DNA from: Anaerolineae bacterium
GTDB lineage: Bacteria; Chloroflexota; Anaerolineae; Anaerolineales; UBA11579
Assembly: GCA_004297445.1 (NCBI GenBank)
Contig: SCUK01000071.1
Location: 1 to 64,000 of the forward strand
Direction: 5' to 3'
DNA: 64,000 nt
The notes below the pieces were generated by a model. It was not told where the DNA came from, did no database searches, and was given only the letters and a program-made list of their open reading frames with translations. Made by a program: the position numbers and the translations under genes. Shown here one piece after another: positions 8,676 to 17,254 of this stretch. Position 1 is the first letter of the stretch. Each line of letters begins with the position of its first letter.

Positions 8676-9337
8676 GGGCGTATGCGTCCGGGTTGGCCGT
8701 CAGGGTCGCCGTGGTTACGTTGTTGCTGATGGGCGGGAGCGCAGCCCTGGCGCTGGCTTTCGTCGTGCGCATGTCTGGGCGGGTTGACCCCAATCTGGCG
8801 GTGATGGCGGTGTTCGCCATCAGTGCGGTGGGCGGCGCTGCCTGGGCCGCGGCGGTCAAACGGCTGGTCAACGCCGATGGCGATCGCGTTTATATCCTGG
8901 GCGGTTTTCGCTGGGGCGCGAGCGTAGTCCTGGCCGGAATCATCCTGCTTGGCGTGAACCAGCTGGCGCATTATCTGTATGACTGGCGCAATCCGTATAA
9001 CCCGATTGTTGTCGAGCTGATGTTCGCGGGGGCATTCTCGCTTGTCACAGGGTTGGTGGCGCTGGCCAATGTGCGCGGCCTGTTGCAGCAACTGGGCTTG
9101 CTAGAAATGAAGCGCGCCGCCGGGGCACGGGCCGGATTGGCGGCCGGGCTGGCCTTTGCAGCGGGCGTGCTGGTGTTGCACGTCCTGGGCTGGCAGGTTG
9201 GCGCGGGGCAGGCCGTGGCATTCAAGATGACCAAAGTCGTTTCCATCTCCGGCGCGCTGGCGGCGTTCGCCGCCGGTTCTGTGCTGGGTTGGTTTGTGGT
9301 AAATCAACGAGGTCGTTCCGAGGAGGAGGCTGTATGA
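8672..9337 (+). CDS. Integral membrane protein of unknown function
   Basis: A 221-residue protein with about six hydrophobic segments, coupled by ATGA overlaps to both neighbours. No enzymatic or transport motif was recognised. It appears similar in architecture to the following 218-residue protein (six-segment, Gly/Ala-rich helices, small Arg/Asp loops), so the two may form a complex or have arisen by duplication; an alignment is needed to decide. Confidence 0.55.
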   Translation: MRAYASGLAVRVAVVTLLLMGGSAALALAFVVRMSGRVDPNLAVMAVFAISAVGGAAWAAAVKRLVNADGDRVYILGGFRWGASVVLAGIILLGVNQLAHYLYDWRNPYNPIVVELMFAGAFSLVTGLVALANVRGLLQQLGLLEMKRAAGARAGLAAGLAFAAGVLVLHVLGWQVGAGQAVAFKMTKVVSISGALAAFAAGSVLGWFVVNQRGRSEEEAV

Positions 9338-9990
9338 AGTCGATCACCGTTCGTTCCGGATTTACCGGGTTGTGGTTGTTGGGGAGTCTTGTGCTGACCG
9401 CGTTGTTGGGCGAGCTGACTCAGGCACTCGATATCGATGGAGAGAATATCAATAATACAGTTTCCGTAGCGCTGCTCGCCGTGTTATTTGGCCTGCCGGC
9501 GGCGCGCTGGGGCAGCGCCATGGCGCACTTACACAAACTGGAGTCGCCGCGCCGCTATGGCTGGGCGGCGGGACTTGCTTACGGCGTTACCATCGGTCTA
9601 TGTATGGAGTATCTCAATCACATTGAGCAGACGATTCAGATTTTGATGATGCGAACTGATCTTGAAATTCACCAGTTATACACGCTGCTGTTCGTAGGCG
9701 TCACGGCGGTCTCGGCGCTGGTCACCGGGCTGGCGCTGGGCGCGGCGGCGCGCGATGCGCGGCTGGCGTTGCGGCTGGGCCTGTGGGGCGGGCTCGGCGC
9801 AGGGCTGGCGTTCTTCCTTGTGACGCTGGTGATGGACTACGGCCTGGGCTACCAGGTGGGCGCGCCGGGCGCAGAACAACGCGCCACGATGATCACGGTG
9901 ACCCTGGTGGGCATGGTAGTGGCGGCGTTCTTCGGCAGTGCGGCGGTGGGGCGGGCGCTGGCGGGTCGCGCGCCGGAAGCCGCGGTATGA
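9334..9990 (+). CDS. Integral membrane protein of unknown function
   Basis: A 218-residue protein beginning MKSITVRSGFTGLW. The start at 9334 overlaps the previous stop (ATGA) and has AGGAGGAGG just upstream; an in-frame ATG at 9289 lies within the preceding gene and is unlikely. About six membrane segments. No known domain recognised. Part of the PadR-led operon. Confidence 0.55.
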   Translation: MKSITVRSGFTGLWLLGSLVLTALLGELTQALDIDGENINNTVSVALLAVLFGLPAARWGSAMAHLHKLESPRRYGWAAGLAYGVTIGLCMEYLNHIEQTIQILMMRTDLEIHQLYTLLFVGVTAVSALVTGLALGAAARDARLALRLGLWGGLGAGLAFFLVTLVMDYGLGYQVGAPGAEQRATMITVTLVGMVVAAFFGSAAVGRALAGRAPEAAV

Positions 9991-10589
9991 AGAACATCCG
10001 CATTCCCGCCATCCTGGGCGGTGGGCTGGCGCTGCTGCTTTCCGTGCCCTTTGCCGCGGCGTTTGCCATGGCCTATAGCGAATACGGCGCGGCGTACATG
10101 ATTCGTCTCGGCATCGCGCTGGACCCGCTGTTAAGTTTCCATCGCTCCAATGATGTGGTCTACCGCACCTATGGGCAGGCCTTCGCGCTGGTGCATCCGC
10201 TGTTGTGGCTGGCGGCGCGCAACTGGTTCAGGTTGCATCCGCCGCAAACCGGCCGCGAAAAGCGGGCGCGCGCCCTGCTGCTATGGGGCGGTGGACTGGC
10301 CGCGTTGGGTGTGGTGGCTGATTACTTCAGTTACGACACCTGGCTCATGACGTTGTTTCTCTTTGAGTGGATCGGTTGCCTGACGCTGTGGGCCGGGTGT
10401 TTCATTTTTGGGCGCGCCCTGCTGGAGAACGGCCAGATGCCGCGCTGGGCGGCGCGCTTGTTCCTGCTCTCGTTTCTCGTTTCAATCGCTGCCACATTTG
10501 CATTGGCGCACTTTCCCAGCGGCCCCACCTTCGGCTACGCGCTGGCGTGGCTGGTCTGGGCGTTGGGCGTAAAGCCGCAAGCGGCATGA
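9987..10589 (+). CDS. Integral membrane protein of unknown function
   Basis: A 200-residue protein beginning MKNIRIPAILGGG, coupled by an ATGA overlap to the gene before and to the one after. About six hydrophobic segments with basic cytosolic loops. Unknown function. A much longer upstream frame reaching 9783 is a shadow inside the previous gene. Confidence 0.5.
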   Translation: MKNIRIPAILGGGLALLLSVPFAAAFAMAYSEYGAAYMIRLGIALDPLLSFHRSNDVVYRTYGQAFALVHPLLWLAARNWFRLHPPQTGREKRARALLLWGGGLAALGVVADYFSYDTWLMTLFLFEWIGCLTLWAGCFIFGRALLENGQMPRWAARLFLLSFLVSIAATFALAHFPSGPTFGYALAWLVWALGVKPQAA

Positions 10590-11449
10590 GGCGCGTCTAC
10601 GCTTCGCCGGGCTTCTGGCTGGCCATTCTGAGCCTCGCACTCATCGCCCTGGCGGCGGTCTGGATTTCCAACGCGCAAACGGAAGCAGACCGGGTCGCCG
10701 CTGTTGCGCTGGCACACGCCGGCGTGACGGCCAACGCGGGGTGGCAGCCATTCACCACCCGCAATTATGATGTACAGATGGCGCTGGTGCCCGCCGGGTG
10801 CTTCCGCATGGGCAGCACGCCGGAGCAGCTGGCGTTTGCACAGGCGTCCTGTGACAAATACTTCAACATCTATGGCTGCAAGGTATCATTTGAAGACGAG
10901 ACCCCGGCGCATGAAGTGTGTTTTGACCAACCCTTCTGGATTGATGTGACCGAAGTGACCAACGACGCCTACGGCGGCGCGTATGAAGGGGAAAACTGGC
11001 GGTCTCGGCGCTGGCCGCGCGAAACCGTGACGTGGGCGGAAGCCGCGGCGCACTGCGCCGGTCGCGGGGCGCGCCTGCCCACCGAAGCCGAATGGGAATA
11101 CGCCGCCCGCGGGCCGGACAGCCTGATTTATCCGTGGGGCGATGAATTCATCCGCGAGAATGTGCTGTGGTTTTCACTGGTCCTGCAGCCGTCGGGGAGT
11201 TTTCCGGATGGCGCGTCGTGGGTGGGCGCGCTGGATATGAGTGGCAGCGCCGCCGAGTGGGTGGACGGCTGGTACGCGCCATACTCGCTCGGCTCAAGTG
11301 CGGCCGGTGATGAACGCGTGACCCGCGGCGGCGACTGGTTCGCCCACGCGTCTTACGAACTGCGCAGCGCAAGCCGCTTTGCCCGCGACCCGGAATTCGC
11401 CTCCACCGCGGTGGGTTTCCGCTGCGCGGCGGATGTTGACGCTCCGTGA
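10586..11449 (+). CDS. SUMF1/FGE-like domain protein, membrane anchored
   Basis: A 287-residue protein with an N-terminal membrane anchor (about 8-28) and one formylglycine-generating-enzyme-like domain. The fold marks are MALVPAGCFRMGS, FWIDVTEVTNDAY, RLPTEAEWEYAARG, YPWGDEF, DMSGSAAEWV and RVTRGGDWF near the C terminus. The cysteine pair that binds copper in true FGE (in the segment after RGG) is absent: here that segment reads FAHASYELRSASR. It is therefore more likely a binding or structural SUMF1-fold protein than a sulfatase-activating enzyme. It follows its neighbour with an ATGA overlap. Confidence 0.75.
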   Translation: MRRVYASPGFWLAILSLALIALAAVWISNAQTEADRVAAVALAHAGVTANAGWQPFTTRNYDVQMALVPAGCFRMGSTPEQLAFAQASCDKYFNIYGCKVSFEDETPAHEVCFDQPFWIDVTEVTNDAYGGAYEGENWRSRRWPRETVTWAEAAAHCAGRGARLPTEAEWEYAARGPDSLIYPWGDEFIRENVLWFSLVLQPSGSFPDGASWVGALDMSGSAAEWVDGWYAPYSLGSSAAGDERVTRGGDWFAHASYELRSASRFARDPEFASTAVGFRCAADVDAP

Positions 11450-11470
11450 TTGTTTGAAGTGAGGATGGTC

Positions 11471-12082
11471 ATGCAAATCAAACTCGAACGCCCGCGTTTC
11501 AAAGAATGGATCATCTGGATAGTCGCCTCAAGCATTTTGTTTGGACTGGCAGGCAGCTTCTTTCACTTCCCCGGCGACAATTTCCCGCCCGGCTCCTGGC
11601 AATTTAGTGAGCGTCTGTCTGCCGGCGTATTCGGTTTCATCCTGGGGGCGGTGACCGGTGCAGTCATCGGCGGTCTGCAATCTATCGTGCTCCGGCTGTT
11701 GCGCGTGGGCGTGCGCGGCTGGTGGTGGGCAACCGCGCTGGGGGCTGGGGTTGCTCACGGGTTGCGCGACGGCGCAGAATTCTTTGATCCGGAGTGGGTG
11801 GCGGCGCTGGTTTCCGGGGTGGTCATCAGCGCGCTCTATTTACGCGCGGCACGGAATATCAGCGGCGATTCCCGGGTGTGGTTCGGCCTGTGCCTGGGCG
11901 GCTGGCTGGCAGCGTGGTGGCTGGCAACTATTGTTGAGAATCAGTTCCGCTTTAATTATCTGCCCTGGAACCCGATGATTGGGTTGCTGGAAGGATTCAG
12001 TTTCAGCCTCGTGTTTGGCCTGGTGTTCGCCTTGTTCACCGGCGCTGGCCTATTTGGCTATTTTCGCAAAGCCGAATCCTGA
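11471..12082 (+). CDS. Membrane protein of unknown function
   Basis: About 203 residues beginning MQIKLERPRFKEW, with roughly five hydrophobic segments and a Gly-rich segment GFILGAVTGAVIGGLQSI. An ATG two codons upstream (11465) is equally possible. It lies 21 bases after the SUMF1-like gene and is the last gene of the PadR-led operon. No family recognised. Confidence 0.5.
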   Translation: MQIKLERPRFKEWIIWIVASSILFGLAGSFFHFPGDNFPPGSWQFSERLSAGVFGFILGAVTGAVIGGLQSIVLRLLRVGVRGWWWATALGAGVAHGLRDGAEFFDPEWVAALVSGVVISALYLRAARNISGDSRVWFGLCLGGWLAAWWLATIVENQFRFNYLPWNPMIGLLEGFSFSLVFGLVFALFTGAGLFGYFRKAES

Positions 12083-12125
12083 AATCAAAATTTCTCGCAG
12101 CCTGAAAGCCCAAGGACGATGGGTT

Positions 12126-13202
12126 CTACGGCCGCCAGTCCACCGCGGCGTAAAACTGCACCGACCCCTTAAGGATGAAAGTCACCTGCCCGCTGGCAAG
12201 GTCCACGAGGAACAGGCCCTGGTCGCTGGCGGAGAGCAGCCATTCGCCATCCGGCGAGAGGGCGCCGTTTAACTGGGTGAAAACATCAAATGTGACCTGC
12301 TGCGGCGCGCCGCCGGCCACCGCCACGCGCCACCAGTTGGCGGGCAGGTTGTGGGCGTAGGCAGTGCGCACGCCAAACAGGTCATCCCACCAGTTGTGCT
12401 CGCTTCGCACCACGCCGCTTTCCGGCAGGGTGAAGTACACCCACTGGCCGTCAGCCGAGAAAGCCGGCGCGTCCACGATCGGGTACTCGGCTTCTGGCAG
12501 CAGTTCATGCAGGTCGGAGCCGTCTGCCCGCGCCAGCAGCAGGGCGTTGTTGCCGGCGTTGGGTTCAAAGCGCAGCGCTGCCAACCACTCGCCATCCGGC
12601 GAAACCGCAGGGACGGCTGCATTTTCCACCAGGGTCACGGCCTCTTCTTCGGGCGAGGTGCGGCGCTCTACGCTGAACATGTACGGCTGGCTGCCGTCGT
12701 CCAGCGTGCGGTAGCGGGCATAGACCAGCGCGCCATCCGGCGTCCAGTTTGGGTGCAGGAAGGATTCAAACGTCGCAGTATCGCGCGCCAGCCAGGGTTG
12801 CAGGGCGCCGTCTGCGTTCAAGGTGTACAGGCCGGAGAGCCCCAGTTGCAGGCCGCTTTCCGGCGGTGGGGCAAAGGCCACCATCGTCCGGCCATCCGGC
12901 GCGGTCGCCAATCCATTGAACCAGGCATCGCCGGAGGTGATGTGGCGCACGGTTACGGCGCCGCTGGTCATGTCGATATCGGCAATCTGAAAGGACGCGC
13001 CCAGCGCCACACCCAGCGTGACGTTGCCTGCCAGCCCTTTCGGCACGGGCAGGTCGACCAGCCCATCCAGCGTGCTCACCACCGGCGCGTTGTCGATGAT
13101 TCCCGGCGGCGTTTCCGGCGTGGCTGTTGCAGTGCAGGCGGCCAGCAGTGCGGTCAGGGCTAGGGCTGATACAAGGAGCGTATGTAGTTGACGAGATGCC
13201 AT
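12126..13202 (-). CDS. Beta-propeller (PD40/TolB-like) lipoprotein
   Basis: A secreted lipoprotein of about 358 residues: the signal peptide ends ALLAAC (Cys about 24), then a Thr/Pro linker. The body carries repeated propeller strand marks such as SPDGEWLAAL, SADGQWVYF, SPDGEWLL and APDGRTMVAF, typical of PD40/TolB blades. The ATG at 13202 overlaps the end of the upstream CopCD gene by about 43 bases, so the two are co-expressed. It may bind a partner in the periplasm or at the cell surface; function not known. Confidence 0.7.
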   Translation of the reverse strand: MASRQLHTLLVSALALTALLAACTATATPETPPGIIDNAPVVSTLDGLVDLPVPKGLAGNVTLGVALGASFQIADIDMTSGAVTVRHITSGDAWFNGLATAPDGRTMVAFAPPPESGLQLGLSGLYTLNADGALQPWLARDTATFESFLHPNWTPDGALVYARYRTLDDGSQPYMFSVERRTSPEEEAVTLVENAAVPAVSPDGEWLAALRFEPNAGNNALLLARADGSDLHELLPEAEYPIVDAPAFSADGQWVYFTLPESGVVRSEHNWWDDLFGVRTAYAHNLPANWWRVAVAGGAPQQVTFDVFTQLNGALSPDGEWLLSASDQGLFLVDLASGQVTFILKGSVQFYAAVDWRP

Positions 13203-15313
13203 CGTTCGTCCTCGCTGAATAGGTCCTGGAAGGCGGGCATGGCGGTGCCGGGCACGCCTTCGGAAATCCACAGGTAGAGTTGGCCGTCCGGGTGCACGCC
13301 CGGCGCGGTATGGATGGAAAGGTTGGCGGGCGGCGGGTTGAGCGCCAGCCCGGCCGGGCCGTCGCCGCGCCCCTGCGGGCCGTGGCACACCACGCAGAAT
13401 TCATCATAGATGGCTGCGCCTTCCAACAGCGATGCGGCGTTGGGCGCGATGGGGTTGACCCGCAGGCTGGGTGTGGTCTGGGCCGGCGGCAACAGGGCAA
13501 TGGCCAATGAGGAAATGCCGAGCGCAAGTGCCAGCCCGTAGCCTGGCTTTTGCATGCGGCGTGGCAGGCGGAGATGCTCCCACGCCTGCCACAGGCCAAT
13601 GGCGGCCAGCCCGACCAGCCCCGCGGCCCATGGCCGGGTGTTGCGCGCCTGGTTGGCAACGCCGACCGCGGCCTCGAAGTTGGCGAAGGCATCAAAGGCG
13701 GATTCGCGGCGCACTGCGGCCTGAATTTGCCAACTGTCCGCAAGGCTCAGGTTCGCGCCGGTGGCGCTGTACCAGCCGCCGCCTTCGTTTTCAAGGGTCA
13801 GCGTGCCGGGGGCCAGGTCCAGCGTGGTGGGGGTGAATTGCAGGCTCACTTCGCGGGCGTCTTCCAGCGGGGCGCGATCGGATTCAACATACAGCCGGAA
13901 TTCGTTCAATCCTACCCGGCCGGGCAGGATTTCGAGCGTCAGGCGCAGGTCATCGGTGGCAGTACGCAGGTCTATCCCCGCCGCGCCTTCGGGTTCCTTC
14001 GCCGGTGGCAGGGAAGTCATCAACGCCGCGCCGAGCAGCACGCCGGCCACCAGCAGCGTTTCGAGCCGCACGAATCCCTCGAAGCGTTCGACGAGTGATG
14101 CTGACTGTGTGCTTGTCTGGGCAAGGCGCGGCCGCGTCCACAGCAGGTTGAGCGCGCCCAGCGCCAGCAGTGGCAACACCAGCAGAGTCTTGCCAGAGAG
14201 CGCCAGGCCGAACGGGTTGGTTGTGAGCGCTTCCAGCGAACCGACGCCGAGCGTGTAACTGTACAGGCCGGTGAGAGCCAGCATGCTAACGCTGGCGATG
14301 GCGACCGCCGAAAAGCGCGGCACCAGCCGCGCCGTGGTGGCGCGCCGTTGTTCCAGCGGCCAACTCTGCATCATCCCCAGTGCGGCCAGGAAGGCGAACA
14401 GCCCGCCGCCCCAATGCGCGCTGCCGAGGAGGTGCAGCCAGTCTGCCAGTATGGGTAGGAATGGCTCGCGCTGCGCGGCGGCATGGCTGTTGAGGCTGAT
14501 GGCGAGCAGTGCCAGCACGGCTGCCAGCCAGCCGCCCCAGTGGGCGCGCGGGTCATCCCGCAGCAGCAGGGCCGCCGCCAGTAAAGTAAGTGCAAGCCGC
14601 GCCAGAATCAGTACCCCGCCGCGGGTGTCCAGCAGCAGGGCGCTGGCCGCCGCCGACCACGGCGCGGCGAACGCCTGCCCCTGCACCAGCCCGGCCTGCA
14701 CGCAGAAAAACAACAGGATGGCGGCCAGCGCCAGGGCCGCGCCCGTGCCAATCAGTTGCGCCCAGGGCGGCGCGGGGTTTGCGGAGTCGGCTACTGGCTC
14801 CCACACCACGCGGCGGAACAGCGCCGTACCGGTCATCAGCGCAAGCCCGCTGAACAGCGCCCAGCGCGCCAGCACCTCCGCCGCGGAAAGCGTGTTGGTC
14901 TGGATGTCCCCGGCGGCGGTCAGGGCGGCGGCGTCCATATCGCCCACGCCGAAAGCGAACGCGCCGCTGGTGATGTGGCCGTCTACCGAGGACAGGGCGC
15001 GCCACGAAACGGTGTAGATGCCATCCGGCAGGGACCGCAGCGAGACCACCAGCCGCGCCGCGTTGGCCGGGTCCAACCGCGCCGGGCCGGCGGCCACCGA
15101 ACGCCCGGCGGAATCCAGCACGTCAATGCTGCTGAAGCCCTCTTCCACCGGCTCGCTGAACAGCAGTTCCACCTGCACCGGGGCGTCTTCCAGGATGGCG
15201 TTGCCTTCTGGCGTGGAGGCGAGCAGCGCGGAGTGGGCGTTGGCCGATAGAACGAACAGCGCCGCGGCGGCGAGTGCGAGAAGAATTCCTGCAAACCTGC
15301 ATGAATGCTTCAT
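13160..15313 (-). CDS. CopC-CopD-cytochrome c fusion protein
   Basis: A 717-residue three-part protein. After a signal peptide the mature N terminus starts with His (ANAHSALLASTPEG), followed by a CopC copper-binding domain to about 125 with SVDGHITSGAFAFGVG. Next is a CopD-type membrane domain of about eight helices (about 145-430), an extracytoplasmic beta domain, one more helix and a C-terminal monoheme cytochrome c domain with C640-VVCH and the Met ligand in GTAMPAF. CopC-CopD fusions are known for copper uptake (YcnJ-like); a covalently attached cytochrome c suggests coupling of copper handling to redox chemistry or cuproenzyme assembly (inference). Confidence 0.88.
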   Translation of the reverse strand: MKHSCRFAGILLALAAAALFVLSANAHSALLASTPEGNAILEDAPVQVELLFSEPVEEGFSSIDVLDSAGRSVAAGPARLDPANAARLVVSLRSLPDGIYTVSWRALSSVDGHITSGAFAFGVGDMDAAALTAAGDIQTNTLSAAEVLARWALFSGLALMTGTALFRRVVWEPVADSANPAPPWAQLIGTGAALALAAILLFFCVQAGLVQGQAFAAPWSAAASALLLDTRGGVLILARLALTLLAAALLLRDDPRAHWGGWLAAVLALLAISLNSHAAAQREPFLPILADWLHLLGSAHWGGGLFAFLAALGMMQSWPLEQRRATTARLVPRFSAVAIASVSMLALTGLYSYTLGVGSLEALTTNPFGLALSGKTLLVLPLLALGALNLLWTRPRLAQTSTQSASLVERFEGFVRLETLLVAGVLLGAALMTSLPPAKEPEGAAGIDLRTATDDLRLTLEILPGRVGLNEFRLYVESDRAPLEDAREVSLQFTPTTLDLAPGTLTLENEGGGWYSATGANLSLADSWQIQAAVRRESAFDAFANFEAAVGVANQARNTRPWAAGLVGLAAIGLWQAWEHLRLPRRMQKPGYGLALALGISSLAIALLPPAQTTPSLRVNPIAPNAASLLEGAAIYDEFCVVCHGPQGRGDGPAGLALNPPPANLSIHTAPGVHPDGQLYLWISEGVPGTAMPAFQDLFSEDERWHLVNYIRSLYQP

Positions 15314-15327
15314 AGCCTGCGAACGAA

Positions 15328-15777
15328 TCAGTCTTCCACCGTAATCGTCACCGTGGCGCCGTCTTCCAGATTCTGGTGGTCGCCGTTGGCGAGGTAGACG
15401 CTCAATTCGTGCTCGCCCGGCTCCACGCCGGTGATGGCGTAGTCGGCGTCTGCGCCCACAATCATCGCCCAGGTGCTGCCGTCAATGAAGATGTGCCAGT
15501 GGTTGCCGTCTTCACCGAGGGTGAAGTTCTCGACTTCGATGGCGACGAGAATCTCATCACCGCTGGCGAAGGTGGCGCCGTCTTCCGGGGAAAGCAGGCG
15601 CACCACCGCGCCGTTGTTCGGCACGGTTTCGGTCGTCTCTTCTGCGTTGTCGTCACCTTCGTGGGTATGGGTTTCATCCGGGTGGTCGGCGTGGTCTTCG
15701 GGCGCCGTCGCGCCGGTGGCGCAGGCTGCCAGCAGCAGGGAGAACAGGAACAGGGTGCAAAGGATACGAAGTTTCAC
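15328..15777 (-). CDS. His-rich exported lipoprotein
   Basis: About 149 residues. The signal peptide ends LLLAAC, then an acidic His-rich linker (EDHADHPDETHTHEGDD) that could bind metal, and one beta-sandwich-like domain with GNHWHIFIDG and PGEHELSVYLANGDHQNLEDG. I choose the GTG at 15777, because AAGGAG lies nine bases before it; a TTG at 15795 would put the Shine-Dalgarno inside the coding frame. It sits between the CopC-CopD fusion and another exported protein, so a role in copper or zinc handling is likely but not shown. Confidence 0.65.
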   Translation of the reverse strand: MKLRILCTLFLFSLLLAACATGATAPEDHADHPDETHTHEGDDNAEETTETVPNNGAVVRLLSPEDGATFASGDEILVAIEVENFTLGEDGNHWHIFIDGSTWAMIVGADADYAITGVEPGEHELSVYLANGDHQNLEDGATVTITVED

Positions 15778-15803
15778 GGGGAGGTTCTCCTTCAAGACGT
15801 TGG

Positions 15804-16376
15804 TTATTTTCGGCCGCGCAGCCAGGCCGCCGCGCCTGCCAGCAGGCCCAGCGCGCCCAGTGCCAGCCCGCCGATGGCCAGATCGCGCGTGGCCGCCAGC
15901 GCGGCGGTCAGTTCGTTCAGTTGCGTTTGCAGGGTGTGGTTGTCGGCGGCAGGTTCAGGGAATTGCAGGACGGCGGCGCTCAACACTTCTTCCGGTTCGA
16001 CGGTGACGTCCACGGGTTCGGAGCCGATGCTGCCGCCCAGGATTAACTCGTATTGCCCGCGCACGGTGGGGATGAGGGGAATCAGATATACGCCGGGCGC
16101 GTCGCCGGGTTCCAGATTGCCGGTGCGGGTGCGCCCGCCGTACGAAAACGTGACCTCCAGCGTGCCTTCCACGCCGGAGACCGGCGCGCCCTTTTCGGTC
16201 ACTTCGATGAGGATGGCATTGCGTTCGCCCACCACCGGCGGCTCGTTCAGCCAGCCAATGACCAGCGAGTACGGCCCGACCTCGATGCCGGTGTGCGCCG
16301 CGGCAGGCAGGGCGATCACCAGGCTGGCGGACAGCAGCACCAGCAGGATGAATGGACGCGCAAATCGCTTCTTCAT
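15804..16376 (-). CDS. Exported protein with C-terminal membrane anchor
   Basis: A 190-residue protein with an N-terminal signal peptide (FILLVLLSASLVIALPAAAH), a beta-sandwich-like domain that starts with His and resembles YtkA/CopC-associated domains (GPYSLVIGWLNEPP, GVYLIPLIPTVRGQYEL), and a C-terminal helix AIGGLALGALGLLAGAAAW followed by RGRK. Its arrangement as signal, extracytoplasmic domain, anchor resembles proteins beside copper-transport genes. It lies between zinc-transporter and copper genes on the same strand. The start at 16376 is the first ATG before the signal peptide. Confidence 0.6.
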   Translation of the reverse strand: MKKRFARPFILLVLLSASLVIALPAAAHTGIEVGPYSLVIGWLNEPPVVGERNAILIEVTEKGAPVSGVEGTLEVTFSYGGRTRTGNLEPGDAPGVYLIPLIPTVRGQYELILGGSIGSEPVDVTVEPEEVLSAAVLQFPEPAADNHTLQTQLNELTAALAATRDLAIGGLALGALGLLAGAAAWLRGRK

Positions 16377-16401
16377 CTTCGTTCCTCCCAAACTCAGGGG
16401 T

Positions 16402-17250
16402 TTATTTGCCGGCGTGCTGCATTCGGGCGCGAGCAGACTGCCAGGCCCACGCCAGCAGGAAACATGCCGTACACACCAGCACGATGGCCGCGCCGGATGC
16501 GATGCTGGCGTAATAGGACAGGTACAGCCCGGCCACACCGGAGAAGGCGGCAATGGCGGCCGCCAGCATCATCATTTTGTGCAGGCGGTTGGTCAGCAGG
16601 CTGGCGGTGGCCGCGGGGGTTACCAGCATCGCCACCATCAAGGCGATGCCCACGGTTTGCAGGGCGATCACGATGGTGAGCGCAATCAGTACCAGCAAAA
16701 GATTTTCCAGCAGGTTGGTGGGCAGGCGCAGGGTGGCCGCCAGCCGGGCATCAAACGACAGCACCATGAACTCTTTGTAGAAGGCAATCAGGGTGAGGGT
16801 GACCAGCGCGCCCAGCGCGCCGATGAGCCACAGGTCATTGGAGGTGACGCCCAGCACGTTGCCGAACAGGAAATGGGTGAGGTCGACGGCATACGAACGG
16901 ATACTGGAAATCAGCGCGATGCCGAGGGCGAACATGCCGGCAAAGAAAATGCCGATGGCCGAGTCTTCGCGGATGCGCGCCCCGCGCGTCAGCGCGCCGA
17001 TACCGAGGGCGGTGAAAATCGCGGCGATGAGGCTGCCCCACAGCACCGGCCCGCGCGCCCCGCCGCCCAGCAGGTAGCCAGCCGCCACGCCGGGCAGGAT
17101 GGCATGCGGCAGGGCGTCGCCCAGGAAGGCCATGCCGCGCAGCACCACAAACGTGCCGACCAGCGCACACACGATGCCCACCAGCACGGCGGCCAGCAGG
17201 CCGCGCTGCATGAAGGCATACGCCAGGGGTTCGGTGAGCAGGGTGATCAT
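16402..17250 (-). CDS. znuB: Zinc/manganese ABC transporter permease (ABC-3 family)
   Basis: A 282-residue membrane protein of the ABC-3 (ZnuB/MntB) family with about eight to nine helices. The family marks are MAFLGDALPHAILPGVAAGYLLG and the C-terminal PAATASLLTNRLHKMM. It follows the ATPase gene by four bases. With znuC and znuA it forms a high-affinity divalent metal importer; zinc is favoured by the His-rich solute-binding protein and the Zur-type site. The Mn alternative cannot be fully excluded. Confidence 0.88.
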   Translation of the reverse strand: MITLLTEPLAYAFMQRGLLAAVLVGIVCALVGTFVVLRGMAFLGDALPHAILPGVAAGYLLGGGARGPVLWGSLIAAIFTALGIGALTRGARIREDSAIGIFFAGMFALGIALISSIRSYAVDLTHFLFGNVLGVTSNDLWLIGALGALVTLTLIAFYKEFMVLSFDARLAATLRLPTNLLENLLLVLIALTIVIALQTVGIALMVAMLVTPAATASLLTNRLHKMMMLAAAIAAFSGVAGLYLSYYASIASGAAIVLVCTACFLLAWAWQSARARMQHAGK

Positions 17251-17254
17251 GGCA

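Noticed and set aside
10586-11449. Sulfatase-activating formylglycine-generating enzyme
   Set aside because: The Cys pair needed for copper and catalysis is missing, and no sulfatase gene is near.
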